DNA of 64,000 nucleotides from contig CAJVGD010000015.1 in NCBI GenBank assembly GCA_910890315.1, positions 458,692 to 522,691 on the forward strand. The letters are read 5' to 3'. Under the pieces are notes generated by a model that worked only from the letters and a program-made list of their open reading frames with translations, did not search any database and had not been told where the DNA came from. Numbering within the stretch: the stretch's first letter is position 1; every line of letters begins with the position of its first letter. Both the position numbers and the translations under genes were made by a program. The DNA comes from Serendipita indica DSM 11827. Its lineage: Eukaryota > Basidiomycota > Agaricomycetes > Sebacinales > Serendipitaceae. Below are positions 45,201-56,343 of the stretch, piece by piece.

Positions 45201-45433
45201 ACGCGTCCACAAATAGTCTAGATACAAAGGGAACTATCGTGATTGGCTGAGTCTAACTAATAGGTGCTAAGAGTCAAAGGGAAACCTTCGACACTTGGAG
45301 CGCTTGTGAGTGATAGGATGTTGGATATTTCACCACACCGAACATGGATGTAACAGCAACTCAGAATCGCGCTACAGGATGGCAATGAGAGGATACGTAT
45401 TCGCAGAGCACTTCCTCGTTTCGTTGTACATGG

Positions 45434-46674
45434 TCAATACAATGAACCGCTCCGTCTTGCACGCTGGCTCGTACATGGCTGGATGAATGTTTCATCCCCC
45501 TGCTTTGAAGTCATCGAGATCGTATGTCGCTGCAGTGTACCTGAAACATAACCAGCACCAAAGAGAATAGGGCAATCGTCAAACGCACCGTGTAAACTTA
45601 AACTCTCTTGAGAGCACATATCCAAAAACTTGCTGGGGACCTCTTTGTCGATGACCAAGTTTTCGAGGAAGAGCTCATATCGCGTCTTGGTCTTGTACCG
45701 ATGGGGCACGCGTCGTGGGATGCGATGCGTCCATATCCACAGGGTCCGCCCATTTCTGCATAAGGAGCAAAATATTGCTATCACCGTCTTCGAGAATATC
45801 CGGACTGAAACCACCGACGCCGAATCGATCCTGACCATGTCGTCCCGCAACACCGCCTCCTCGAGACGGACCAAGCAGTGCTATTTCTGCATCTCCACCT
45901 TGACTGAAGCCGTCTTCCTCACCTTACCGACTGTGTTTACTCATAGCACTATTGGCAAATCCATAGCACCACCTCCAATCACAGGCGTATTGCTCACTGG
46001 ACCCTTTTCCTCCCAACGCGGGAGGCACCGCAGCCGATGGGGTTGTAGACGTTGATTGCCCAGGCAGAGGCACAGTAGATCTGGGTTGATGGTCGAATAT
46101 GGTTGTTCATCCTGGTTCCTAGCACGCCCAACTCGTTTGCGCCGCTAAACGGCGAGGCGCAGTATTGTACCGCCCACCACAACCTCCATGACCAGGCTTC
46201 GATGAGAAAAAGGTGGCTATGTCGTTTTATGGACTCGGATGTGACTTCCTGATGTGAGAATGGGTTTGGACGGCTGCCTCGAGAGGACTTGGCCGGTGGA
46301 TGTGAACAAGCTGTTGGGATTGTTGTATGTCGGTTAGCGATGCAATTCTCCACATGGACCGTTGTAGCCTAGTCCAACAATACGCATCAGCTCGCCTTAA
46401 TCCTACAAGCTAGACCACTACAAATTCCCAGATGCCAGCTGGGCGAAACCAACAGAAACGAGATGCACATGCCCGAGTTCGATCCATATAGAGCGCCTCC
46501 ATCGCCATCCAGTGTGTAGCTGCCCTGTGAATACGCTGCCTGATTGTTGAAAGCGGGGTTGCGCGGTGGTCGCAGCGGAGGCGGAGGAGAAACCCAAATT
46601 ATTCTGGTGATTCGCATCCCGCGGTGAACCATACTGGTCCTAACGCGGCCGGTAGTGATCTCGCTGACGGTCAA
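45434..46674 (-). CDS. hypothetical open frames, possible decayed gene
   Basis: Three minus-strand open frames follow one another (46674-46387, 46353-45994, 45874-45434). Protein-like stretches are PPPPLRPPRNPAFNN in the first and RYELFLENLVIDKEVPSKF with CSQESLSLHGAFDDC in the third. I cannot join them with good splice sites and do not recognise a family. They lie between the two inverted repeat copies. Confidence 0.25.
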
Positions 46675-47009
46675 ACGGGTTTTCCATCAGTGGCCATGGC
46701 TTCTGGAATCACAGAAGACGGGAATGAGATCGTTCCGACAAAGAATTATCGTCTAGACGAGATAATACGCGTATATTCTCCGTGCCGTGGAGAATAGACC
46801 GACGCGGTCGGGGCCAGGGTGTGCATTCGGATGGGTGGCAGAGGAACGGAGACAGCGAGCGTGCGCGACGTCGCCAGCATGTCCCTCGAACAGCCAGTGC
46901 TCGTAAACAACTAGAACTCGCTCAGTGTTTGCATCCACAGTCGCCGGATTCTGGGCGATACTGGCAACTGTGCAAGGGACAATCGCCTCATCTGGACTCG
47001 ACCTCTACA

Positions 47010-48763
47010 ATGCGGTTCAAATTATTTAGCAAATCCAAGAAATCTCACGTAAATCAAGCAGATTCGCCCAGATCTTCAGCTTCCTCTCTTCAGGAAGGTC
47101 CTTCCCGCAAGGGAGACCAACTGATTGATACAGCAAACGTGTTCCTTGAGTTTACGGCGATATAGCAGAAACATGGGATGTACTCAGTCCCCTCAAAGCG
47201 GCTTGTAAAGCAACCCAGACGATTATCGGCGTCGTTCAAGTGAGTTATCGAGACTGGCACAACCATCTGGTCTGATGAGGACGGCATCAGGGCATAAAGA
47301 ACAACCAAGAAGATTGGTCGGAGATTATACAGCGTCTCCAAGACTATCTTTCGGCTATCGAGGAACAAATCACCCTGCTCAAACGCGAGAATACTAGTAG
47401 GCCGCTCGACGAGGCATTTTGTCGACCACTCGCCCGTTATGTCAAGTAAGTAATCAAGATTCACTCAAGTCCATCGTATTGATCGTTGTAGACATCTCGA
47501 GGATCTCATAAGAGGATCGTTGACCGCACGGAACGACAAAGAAGCAAATCACTCGGAGGTTTCGCAGAAATCAGTACCATCAAGATTGACGCCGGGGACA
47601 TCCAAAGATTCAATCGAGATATCGAGGCTCAGCACAGGCAGTTTATGGTATGAGCGCCATCATCGATATTCATCAACTTAATTTATGAAGGATGCATTGA
47701 ATGTCTATACTGCAAACCGCGTTCAAGTCATTCAGCACGACACCAAAACCATCAAGGAAACCATGTTGACAGAAGGTATGCTGGATCATTTGTATCCGAA
47801 GAACTCGCTAACCTAACGCCCATCGGAAGCCGACTATAATACTATACTCCAGATGCCAATGGTTGCTTCTGCTGCTTCTTCTGTTCACAATGCTTGTCTC
47901 AAGGGAACCCGCCAGGCTGTCCTACAGGAAATCGGGCATTGGGCCAGAGAGGAGACATCAGAAACGCCCACTTTCTGGCTCTGTGACATAGCTGGCTCTG
48001 GTAAATCAACCGTCGCAATGTCGGCTATAGAACATTGGAACGCGGAAGGGATCCTAGGTGGCACCTTCTTCTTCTCCATGTCGAACAGCGAATCATCCAC
48101 TACCGACAAGCTTTGTTCCACCATTGCCAGAGACTTGGCTCAACACCTTCCCGAGCTCGGTTCATATATCGCCAAAGCCTGGAAGCAAAACCCTTCGATC
48201 CAGCGAAGCTCGTTCAATGAACAGTTCCGACACTCATCAGTAGCCCACTCCAGTATCAACAAAAGCGAGTGATTCTCGTCGTAGACGCCATGGACGAGTG
48301 CAAGTCTCGACAACAGCGACAAGAACTTGTAGAGACTCTCGCTGCTGCGGCTCGGGAGAGCAAGAATTTTCAAATAATCATCACCAGTAGCCCAGACCAT
48401 GTCATCGAAAAGGTGTCACAACCTCTTTCGATCAAATTCAAGTTGACAGACCGCCTCCACGATACGATCCATCACGATAATATCGATGATATTGCGACTG
48501 ATGTCCATCAATCACTCGACGGACTGCTGACCCATGATGAGAGGCGGCGACTGGTCAACAAGGCCAATGGGCTGTTCATTTGGGCGAGCACTGCATGCCG
48601 AATGCTGGATGATGAATCTTCTCCAGTCAAACTCAAGGTTGTATACGATCGGCTAATGTCAATTGATCAACCTGGAGCGATCGATGGCGTATACGACCTG
48701 GTCCTGGAGCGCATTGACGAAAGGTTCAAGCTGATTGTCGAAGGTTCACCCTTTGACTCTTAG
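47010..48763 (+). pseudogene. NACHT STAND protein, truncated (NLR-like, copy 1)
   Basis: ATG at 47010. The N-terminal helical domain has WDVLSPLKAACKATQTIIG and RLQDYLSAIEEQITLLKRE. NACHT: Walker A FWLCDIAGSGKSTVAMSAIE (about 47.97 kb), GGTFFFSMS, then Walker B VILVVDAMDECKS (about 48.28 kb), and ANGLFIWASTACRM, DGVYDLVLERIDERF. Two frame slips are visible: near 47150 (LEFTAI stops while IAETWDVL continues in another frame) and near 48230, before SSPLQYQQKRVILVV. The gene ends at 48763 in the middle of the post-NACHT helical region. There is no WD40 or other sensor, and a dispersed repeat starts about 60 bp later. Its neighbour downstream is the intact form. Confidence 0.75.
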
Positions 48764-48824
48764 CGCTCACTAAATAGACTTAGCCAATAGTAATAGCTCA
48801 TGTCGTAACTCAATGTATTCAGGG

Positions 48825-48965
48825 ACGCGGGATGACACAGCCAGACCTTACTGGTCTTGCCTCTCACCTCACGCGTCCTAGGTTTGTTACACCATATATA
48901 CTGGTCTTGCCTCTCACCTCACGCGTCCTAGTATCAACAGGGTGCCCAGCCCTGACTGGGCAGCT
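48825..48965 (+). repeat. dispersed repeat, copy 2, with internal duplication
   Basis: It holds CTGGTCTTGCCTCTCACCTC and ACGCGTCCTAG twice, at 48851-48881 and 48901-48931, a 50-bp step. After the second copy comes TATCAACAGGGTGCCCAGCC. Copy 1 at 45.1 kb is the reverse complement without the internal duplication. Confidence 0.65.
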
Positions 48966-49205
48966 GAACACCAGTTTCTCATTCCGGTTTTATCCCGGGA
49001 CGCTCCCAGGCCTCATTTGACCATCCGAGCATTGTAGCCGTGTTAACCGGCCACCGAGACGAGTGAGATGCAAATCTAGAGATGGCGGCGATGGCCGAGA
49101 TGCCTATACGCCCACGTTCAAACCCCGAGGCCGACCGCCAGGATAGCGCTTTGGGGCAAACAATCGCGAGCAACGTGGTAACCCCCAGCTTTGAGCATAT
49201 CCACG

Positions 49206-52200
49206 ATGCATCGCCGAAAAGCCAAAGGAAATCAGAATCCGACTCCTTCGAATTCATCTAGAGCGAATACGCCTTCTCAAGGACCAGACATTGCTTATCA
49301 GCGAACACGGGACACCCTCATCGAGGCCATCAAGCTTGTCAAGGCGGGGACCGAGGCTACTTCGTTTCTGGGCCCCCTCAAAGCAGTTTGCGAGACTTCT
49401 CTTCAAATCCTTGAGACAACCAGGGTACGACACGCTTAGCGTCGCTGGCAAGTTCCGATCTGATTATGCCGTAGACTGTAAATGAGAACACCAAAGGGCT
49501 CAAAATACTCAGAGATAGCCTTGAAACACACATATCCATCTTGGATGAACGATATCGGCAGGCTGTCGAGGATGAAAATATGGAGCAAATCCCCGACGCG
49601 CTCAAGGATTTCAACAACGCATCGAGAGATTACATTGCGTACGCCCCAATGTCGAAGCTCTGAATGTTTGGCTGATTTGGTGTAGCACTCTAAGAGGCAT
49701 ACTCGCCCAAATGGACGAGTTAAGGCACAGTAGAGACCAAGGCGTGAAAGGATTTTTCAGAAAGATCGCGGATGCCAGGATTGACACAGGAAATATTGCA
49801 GACTACAAACAGGAAATCTTACAAGCCACGCGCGTATTCGGGGTATGAATATCATTTGAAGCCAACTGCGTATTGATCTATTCGCAATAGGATAAGACCA
49901 ACTCCTGTCAAATTCAGCTGCAAGCGGAAGGTTTGCTCAATTCACGTCACCATCCAACTCGTATTGATTCCCTACAGTGTGGAAAGTAACCCAACTTGGA
50001 CCCGAAAAACCTCGTCCGATGGGAACTCAGCACAAGACGTGCCTACCGGGCACACGCGTACAAATTCTGGAGGAAATTCGACAATGGAGTCTGGACCCCA
50101 ACGCGGACAAGCGCATCTTTTGGCTCTGCGACATTGGCGGGTCTGGAAAGTCTACAGTCACGTTGACGATGTGCAAGGAATGGGATAATACCGAAGATGT
50201 TCTGGTTGGTCGGTTCTTCTTTTCGAAGAATGCTCGACAGACATCGGAGACGGATGATTTCTGCTCTGTCATCGCGGAAGATATCGGTGCGCGAAACAAA
50301 ATAATTTTAAAGCAAATAAAGATGATCAAAGAGGAAGATCCTCACCTTCTCATACGAGAACTGCGCTATCAGTTCACCAAACTCATCGAAGAACCATTGC
50401 AACTTGCAGAGACGGATATTGTCCTCGTGATCGACGCAATGGATGAGTGCAAGAAGGATATGAGGGGAGATTTGATCAACCTACTGGTTGAGAAGCTTTC
50501 ATCGATGCCTAAACTCAAACTCTTTATCACAAGCCGGCCCGAGTCAGACATTATCGCGATACTCCAGGATAAAGCAATCGTACGCGGAATGCATTTCAAA
50601 ATGCATGGTAAAGAGCAGCAATCCAACTTGGATGACATTCGGGCCTACGTGGACGTACATCTTGACAAACTGCTTACCGCGCCTCAGCGCCAGCAGATTG
50701 TGGAACGCTCGAACGGACTTTTTATTTGGATCACGACAGCACATCTAGAGCTACGAGGGGCTCATGGTCCGGACGCACTTGGTGCGGCTCTCAGGTCCCT
50801 CTTGACGCGAGGCAAGGGTGGGGATATTAACCAGGTTTATACAAGCATCCTTCGTCGGCTACGACGAGAGACGTCCAGTGGCACTATACACAAGATTATG
50901 GGCACTCTCCTAACCTTGTTCGAACCAGTGTCGACAGAGGCTCTTGGGGAGATGACTGGGATCGCAGACTCAGAGCTAGAGCCGATATTAGAGTCGATGC
51001 AGAGTGTATTTCGGGTGGATACTGTGGTAGAGTTTCTGCATCCAACGTTCCAAGAATACCTTCTTGGTCCACACAATGTGGATATGCCATTCAACTCGAC
51101 AGCAATGCAATCAGGCTTGGCCGTATCTATCCTCAAAGTGCTTCAGGAGGATCTGAAGGAGGACATTTGCGGCATTTCCCTGCCAAACAAACCTTATCCA
51201 AAGAATGCGGACATTGTGGATCTGGATAAACGTCTAGAACAATTATGGGCTAGGTCTCCGGCACTACCTTACGCAGCAAAGTACTGGGGCTATCATGTGT
51301 CCATCGTTGTAACGGAGAAACATGTGGTCCAGCTGCTGCGAAGATTTTTAGAAAGTCAAATTTTGTGCCTCGTGGAGCTGTTAAGCTTGATGGGACACAT
51401 ACATCTTATTCGGAATTTCGAAGAGATTCGGCGAAGTTGTGAATACCAAAGGTTGGGTAATGACGAAGTCGAGGTGAGCGAGTGCCACATATGATATGTG
51501 TATTGACCGTGGTAACAATAGGTATGCCGTGATACCGTTAGACTTATACAGAGGCATCAAAAGACACTAGAGAAGAATGCCTTGGATATCTACCTGTCAG
51601 CGCTACTATTCCTCCCTCGAAAGTCACGACTGTGGACAATGTACAAGAGCAAGTTTTCAGATGGACTACCAAACATCATTGGAGGACCGTCAGAGGACTG
51701 GCCTTCACACCAAAGTTTGATAGGACATACCGGCTCTGTCCGGTGTCTGGCCTTCTCGCCGGACGGGCACCGTCTTGCGTCTGGAGGTGGATCTGGGGAT
51801 GGCACTATACGACTATGGGATGGGACCACTGGTGCGAGCCTTGTGACGCTCGAGGGTCATGCCGGTTATGTCTCATGTCTGGCCTTCTCGCCAGACGGGC
51901 TCCGCCTTGCATCTGGAGGTGGATCTGGGGATGGCCCTGTACTACTATGGGATGGGAACACCGGTGCGAACCTTGCGACGCCCGAGGGACATACCGGTTA
52001 TGTCTCATGTCTGGCCTTCTCGCCGGACGGGCTCCGTCTTGCATCTGGAGTTGGGGATGGCACTGTACGACTATGGGATGGGACCACTGGTGCAAAACTT
52101 GCAACACTCATGGAACATACTGGTTCTGTCTGGTGTCTGAGCTTCTCGCCAGACAGGCACCGTCTTGCGTCTGGAGCTGGGGATGGCACTGTTCGACTAT

Positions 52201-53762
52201 GGGATGGGACCACCGGTGCAAGCCTTGCGACGCTCATGGGACATACCGGTGATGTCCGGTGTCTGGCCTTCTCGCCGGACGGGCTCCGCCTTGCGTCTGG
52301 AGGTGGAGTTGGGGATGGAACTGTATGCCTATGGGATGGGACCACTGGTGCGAGCCTTGCGATGCTCGAGGGACATGCCGGTTCTGTCTCATGTCTGGCC
52401 TTCTCGCCGGACAGTCTCCGTCTTGCTTCTGGAGATGGGAATGGCATTTTACAACTATGGGATGGGGCCACCGGTGCAAGCCTTGCGACGCTCATGGGAC
52501 ATACCGGTTCTGTCTTGTGTCTGGCCTTCTCGCCGGACGGGCTCCGTCTTGCATCTGGAGGTGGAACTTGGGATGGCACTGTACGACTATGGGATGGGAC
52601 CACCGGTGCGATCCTTGCGACGCTCATGGGACACACCGGCAATGTCCAGTGTCTGGCCTTCTCGCCGGACGGGCTTCGTCTTGCATCTGGAGGGGGAGTT
52701 GGGGATCGTACTGTACGACTATGGGATGGGACCCCTGGTGCGAGCCTTGCAACGCTCATGGGACATACCGGTTCTGTCTCATGTCTGGCCTTCTCACCGG
52801 ACGGGCTCCGTCTTGCATCTGGAGGTGGATATTTGGATCGCACTGTACGGATATGGGATGGGACCACCACTGCAAGCCTTGCGACGTGTAAGGGACATAC
52901 CGGCTCTGTCCGGTGTCTGGCCTTCTCGCCGGACGGGCTCCGTCTTGCATCTGGAGGTGGATCTGGGGATAGCACTGTACGACTATGGGATGGGACCACC
53001 GGTGCTAGCCTTGTGACGCTCGAGGGTCATGCCGGTGATGTCTCATGTCTGGCCTTCTCGCCGGATGGGCTCCGTCTTGCATCTGGAGGTGGATCTGGGG
53101 ATGGCACTGTACGACTATGGGATGGGACCACCGGTGCGATCCTTGTGACACTCATGGGACATACCGACTCTGTCTTGTGTCTGGCCTTCTCGCCGGACGG
53201 GCTCCGTCTTGCATCTGGAAGTGGATCTAGGGATGGCACTGTACGACTATGGGATGGGACCACCGGTGCGATCCTTGTGACACTCATGGGACATACCGAC
53301 AATCTCCGGTGTCTGGCCTTCTCGCCGGATGGGCTCCGTCTTGCATCTGGAGGTGGATCTGGGGATGGCACTGTAGAACTCTGGGATCTTACAATTAATT
53401 CCAGGTTGGGACCTCCTTACATGCTCAATTTGCCTTGCTCCCATCTCTCCTTCTCCCAGGATGGACACTCCTTACATCTGGATAATGGAACGGCACTCAA
53501 TGTCTCCCAAGATCGGCTTCAGCCACACTCATCTCCATGTCTGACTGTCAAGTCCAGCCTCAAGCATTCCACAGTAACTTTTGACTATGCCAGTCAGGAG
53601 CTGTGGTCTGTTTGTTGTCCATACCGTAGATATAGGATCCCTGATGAGTTTCGGGTGCATAGTTCCACTAAATACCAAGATAAAATTGCCCTGGCTGTGG
53701 GGCATGGAAAGGTCATGGTCATTGATTTCGCAAAATTTTCGGATCCATGTGCCCATTTTTAA
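49206..53762 (+). CDS. NACHT-WD40 STAND protein (NLR-like, copy 2)
   Basis: Fungal NLR-like signal-transducing ATPase, about 1,430 residues. ATG 49206. N-terminal helical domain (residues about 25-180: FLGPLKAVCETSLQILETTR, LRDSLETHISILDERYRQ), resembling four-helix MLKL/RPW8-like bundles of basidiomycete STAND proteins; this is an inference. NACHT: Walker A FWLCDIGGSGKSTVTL, GRFFFSKN, Walker B IVLVIDAMDECKKD, sensor-like LFITSRPESDI, then SNGLFIWITTAHLE. A winged-helix-like part ends FLHPTFQEYLLGP. C-terminus: 13 WD40 repeats, then a degenerate tail. Introns: after LETTR, after SRDYIA, after RVFG, after QAE, and 51474-51521. In this class, ligand binding by the repeats drives NACHT oligomerisation and exposure of the N-terminal effector, often cell death in incompatibility or defence. 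The gene appears complete. Confidence 0.88.
51714..53404 (+). repeat. 13 near-identical WD40-coding repeats
   Basis: Units of about 126 or 132 bp (42 or 44 codons) with consensus GHTGxVxCLAFSPDGLRLAS and GGGxxDGTVRLWDGTTGA. DNA identity between units is high, including silent sites. Differences concentrate at the two x positions around the first Val (S/Y/D/N and R/S/W/L/Q) and at the two residues before D in the loop. One unit starts with PEGH, one with CKGH. Long antisense open frames here are by-products of the repeat. Confidence 0.9.
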
Positions 53763-54051
53763 CCACACTGTACTATCCCCCCTTCTCTCCCCCAGAGTGA
53801 AAACAGATGCCTTAAATACATGTTAATTAGTAATCTCGGAATATTTTCGAATAATTTTAAGGATACTAGTTAAAGGGCTGACTAATCTCTGCGGTTTTGC
53901 TTACAAAATGGCAGCTTGCACACAATTACAATAATAACTCATCTGTACACCATTTGTCTAGACATAGGAATATGAAAACAAGGAGTTGGGCTTAACCACA
54001 ATGTACTGGGACATGACACCTCGTTGACCACAGGAGAAAAGCCACAGCTGC
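53763..54051. other. 3' flank of the STAND gene
   Basis: AT-rich, no open frame of note. It probably contains the polyadenylation region. Confidence 0.4.
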
Positions 54052-54340
54052 TGTAACGCCCTCGAGCCTCGCGCCCTGTGGCACAGGCGCGGCTGGGACT
54101 TTCTGGAATAACCAGTTAGTCTCTTACACTCTCACTAGTCTCTTACACTCTCTAAGCGGCGCAGCAGCTCCGCTCTGTCTCATCTCCTTCTCGTATTTTC
54201 CATCCCCATCCCTCCGCGTTTCGTCTGGCGCTCTCGCGCATATATAAACCCCCATAATCTACCTATCCTGTACATAGCGAACTACGAGAGTCTGAATTCT
54301 AGCCGTTTCCTCATTCCCACAAGTTCGACGCCCGTCAGCG
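54052..54340 (+). mobile_element. LTR-like sequence (possible solo or partial LTR)
   Basis: It starts TGTAACGCCC, carries a 19-bp tandem duplication (TAGTCTCTTACACTCTC twice, 54117-54153), a CT-rich stretch and a TATA box TATATAAA at 54241-54248, and ends in pyrimidine-rich DNA. The order U3-TATA-leader and the TGTAAC start suit a Ty3/gypsy LTR. No matching second copy is in the window, so this remains tentative. It abuts the broken end of the transposase. Confidence 0.35.
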
Positions 54341-55156
54341 TCTCAGTTTCCCGCTCGCCCCCATTTCCTTCTTCCAGTCGCACGTAACACCTTTACGCCT
54401 CAAGCAACGATCACCCATTTCAGTATCCTGGGCGAAATAATATTTTGACAGGCGCTTGCCCTTGAAGATAACCATTGGAGTTATGGACGAGCCATCTGCA
54501 CACACACATTCGATGACAGTGGCCATCTCACGGCTTGTATTACCAATGACCCGTGTGGTCTTCTGGCTTCGACCAACAAGTGCCTTGGACTGTCCATAAT
54601 CGCCAAATTGTATGCCCTTCTCATCAGCATTGTATATATTTGATGCTGAAATCTTGCTACCTTGCACTTCGGCAATCAATTTCAGAAAGAAATCACAGAC
54701 AATGTTTGGATTGAGGGCCTTTGCACGTGAATGATCGATGGCTTTTGTCCATGTGGACTTGAGCCTCTGAGAATGTCGATCCTTGAACCTTTCCACCCAG
54801 TGTTTCCACACATCCTGCCCGCAGATGGCCATCGCTATTGCTCGGACTGAATGGGCATTGAGAGGCATCCCTTTGCCACCCCAGAAGATAATCCACTCTA
54901 CTAGCGCGTTTTCTTCATCTCTATTGAGTAGTTGCCTCTCTTCATTGGCTTCCTGGCGTGTTTTTCGTCCATTCCATCGATGCTGCAGGGTGGTGCGGGA
55001 TACCCCATAGCGCAGAGCCACATTATGAATGGTGAACAATGTCCCATTGGCCCTACATTGCTTCATAAATGCCATTGCAGCCTCGAGACGTCGAGCCTTG
55101 AGGCGAGACTCCTCGTGGCGGGAGAGAGTGGGGCAAGTTTGAGATTTGGGAGCCAT
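54335..55156 (-). pseudogene. pogo/Fot1-like (Tc1-mariner) transposase, 3' truncated
   Basis: ATG 55156. Residues about 15-70 are a Psq/CENP-B-type helix-turn-helix (FTIHNVALRYGVSRTTLQHR), followed by a second DNA-binding helix region (LNRDEENALVEWIIFWGGKG, VWKHWVERFKDRHSQRLKS). The DDE core begins with SNIYNADEKGIQFGDYG (first catalytic Asp in NADE) and GSSITPMVIFKGKRLSKYYF. After YYFAQDTEMG the family pattern is lost, and the second and third acidic residues are missing. The last ten codons come from LTR-like DNA. A full element of this type would be about 450-550 aa; this one is 273. It is inactive as a transposase. Confidence 0.8.
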
Positions 55157-56343
55157 AGCTAAACCAGTATGCGGGATAGTTCCAGCTTGAACCTATCGCC
55201 TTTTATCTACTTTCTCATCATAGCATCTATCTTTGTTGACATGGACTGCTGGTATGTCATGCTACTACCACGCGGGACCACAACAAGAGAGTAGTGCCTC
55301 TTTGACGATCATTAGCAACTGACACACAAAGTAAGCATGTAAAGTGCCCTTTAGACTATTGAAGCAATTCAGAAATGCTTATTTTGTGCCACAATATCGT
55401 GACATGGCATGGTAAGGCTCAGTCAGCACCGCCTTGCATTGTTTGCCCAGTACAGCTTGTCAACAGCCTATGAAATACATAGAATGCCGTCAAACATGTT
55501 AAAGATAACTAGTATTCTGCTTTTATGTCCTGCTCATAGGTTTAGATACCCTGTACTGCTGTACAGATTCAATGTTTACGATGACCGTTGTAAAGTGAGC
55601 TAATATTTAGACGCCTACGGATTGAGGGCGTCTTAAACTGGTGCATAGATATAGAAAATAACATATAGTATCTATATTTCACGTGGTATAACTACAAACT
55701 AAGAAGTGCGGCTGGAATCGGCCTTCGGCTCGGTAGCCGGGATTGCTCGCTGTCTGGGGTCCGACAGTAATGGCAAAATTTGAACACAGCAAGCGCCAGA
55801 GATGCGATGTTCCATATCCACATCATCACTAATCCAATCCTATTGTTAAGTCCAGCTTCCTTCGTTAATGATGCGATTGTGTCATGATGCGGGTTGACAG
55901 GTGACTATAATAACCGGTAGCGATGTGCGCAGGCATCGTTCAGGCGTTCGCGGACTTCGTCTGAGGGGTGGACTGTCGGAACTCTTAACGAGGGATAACA
56001 GTCAAGGGGTCGTTTCTCAAGTGGAGGAACGTGCATCTATTAATCTAACTGGTCGTTACTCAAGCAGAGTAACAGTCTAGTATCTAAGTCTGAGTAGCTT
56101 CTCGTGCATCGAGAAGAGTGCAAGTGGTCTGAGTGCGTAGCAGGTAGTAATTGTGATAGTAAAAGCGAGTGTCCATTAACTAGCAAAGTTACACAAAGCT
56201 AATATATGGTCCAGATGAGTCATAGGTTAGGCATAGGTGCATAAGATGAGTCAAGGACTAGTCAGCGGGACAATCAATCAAACTTTAATAGCCTAATATT
56301 ATATATTACATCAATTAGGCTGTAGATGAGAAAGGCGCCGACT
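55157..56343. other. no gene recognised
   Basis: AT-richer DNA with only short frames; one at 55409-55603 (+) is hydrophilic without pattern. A GGAATCGGCCTTCGGCTCGG run near 55714 can fold as a short hairpin. Confidence 0.35.

Noticed and set aside
48851-48931. Two 31-bp direct repeats with a 19-bp spacer, CRISPR-like
   Set aside because: Only two units in a eukaryotic genome, and a single-unit copy exists at 45.1 kb; it is a tandem duplication in a dispersed repeat.
51998-52999. 333-codon antisense open frame in the WD40 region
   Set aside because: It is the complement of near-identical repeats; the periodic PSPDARRSPSGEKARH text is a by-product of the WD40 codons.
55712-55790. Possible tRNA or structured RNA near a hairpin-rich GC stretch
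   Set aside because: No acceptor stem pairing or T-loop GGTTCRA text at the right distance; only a short hairpin is visible.
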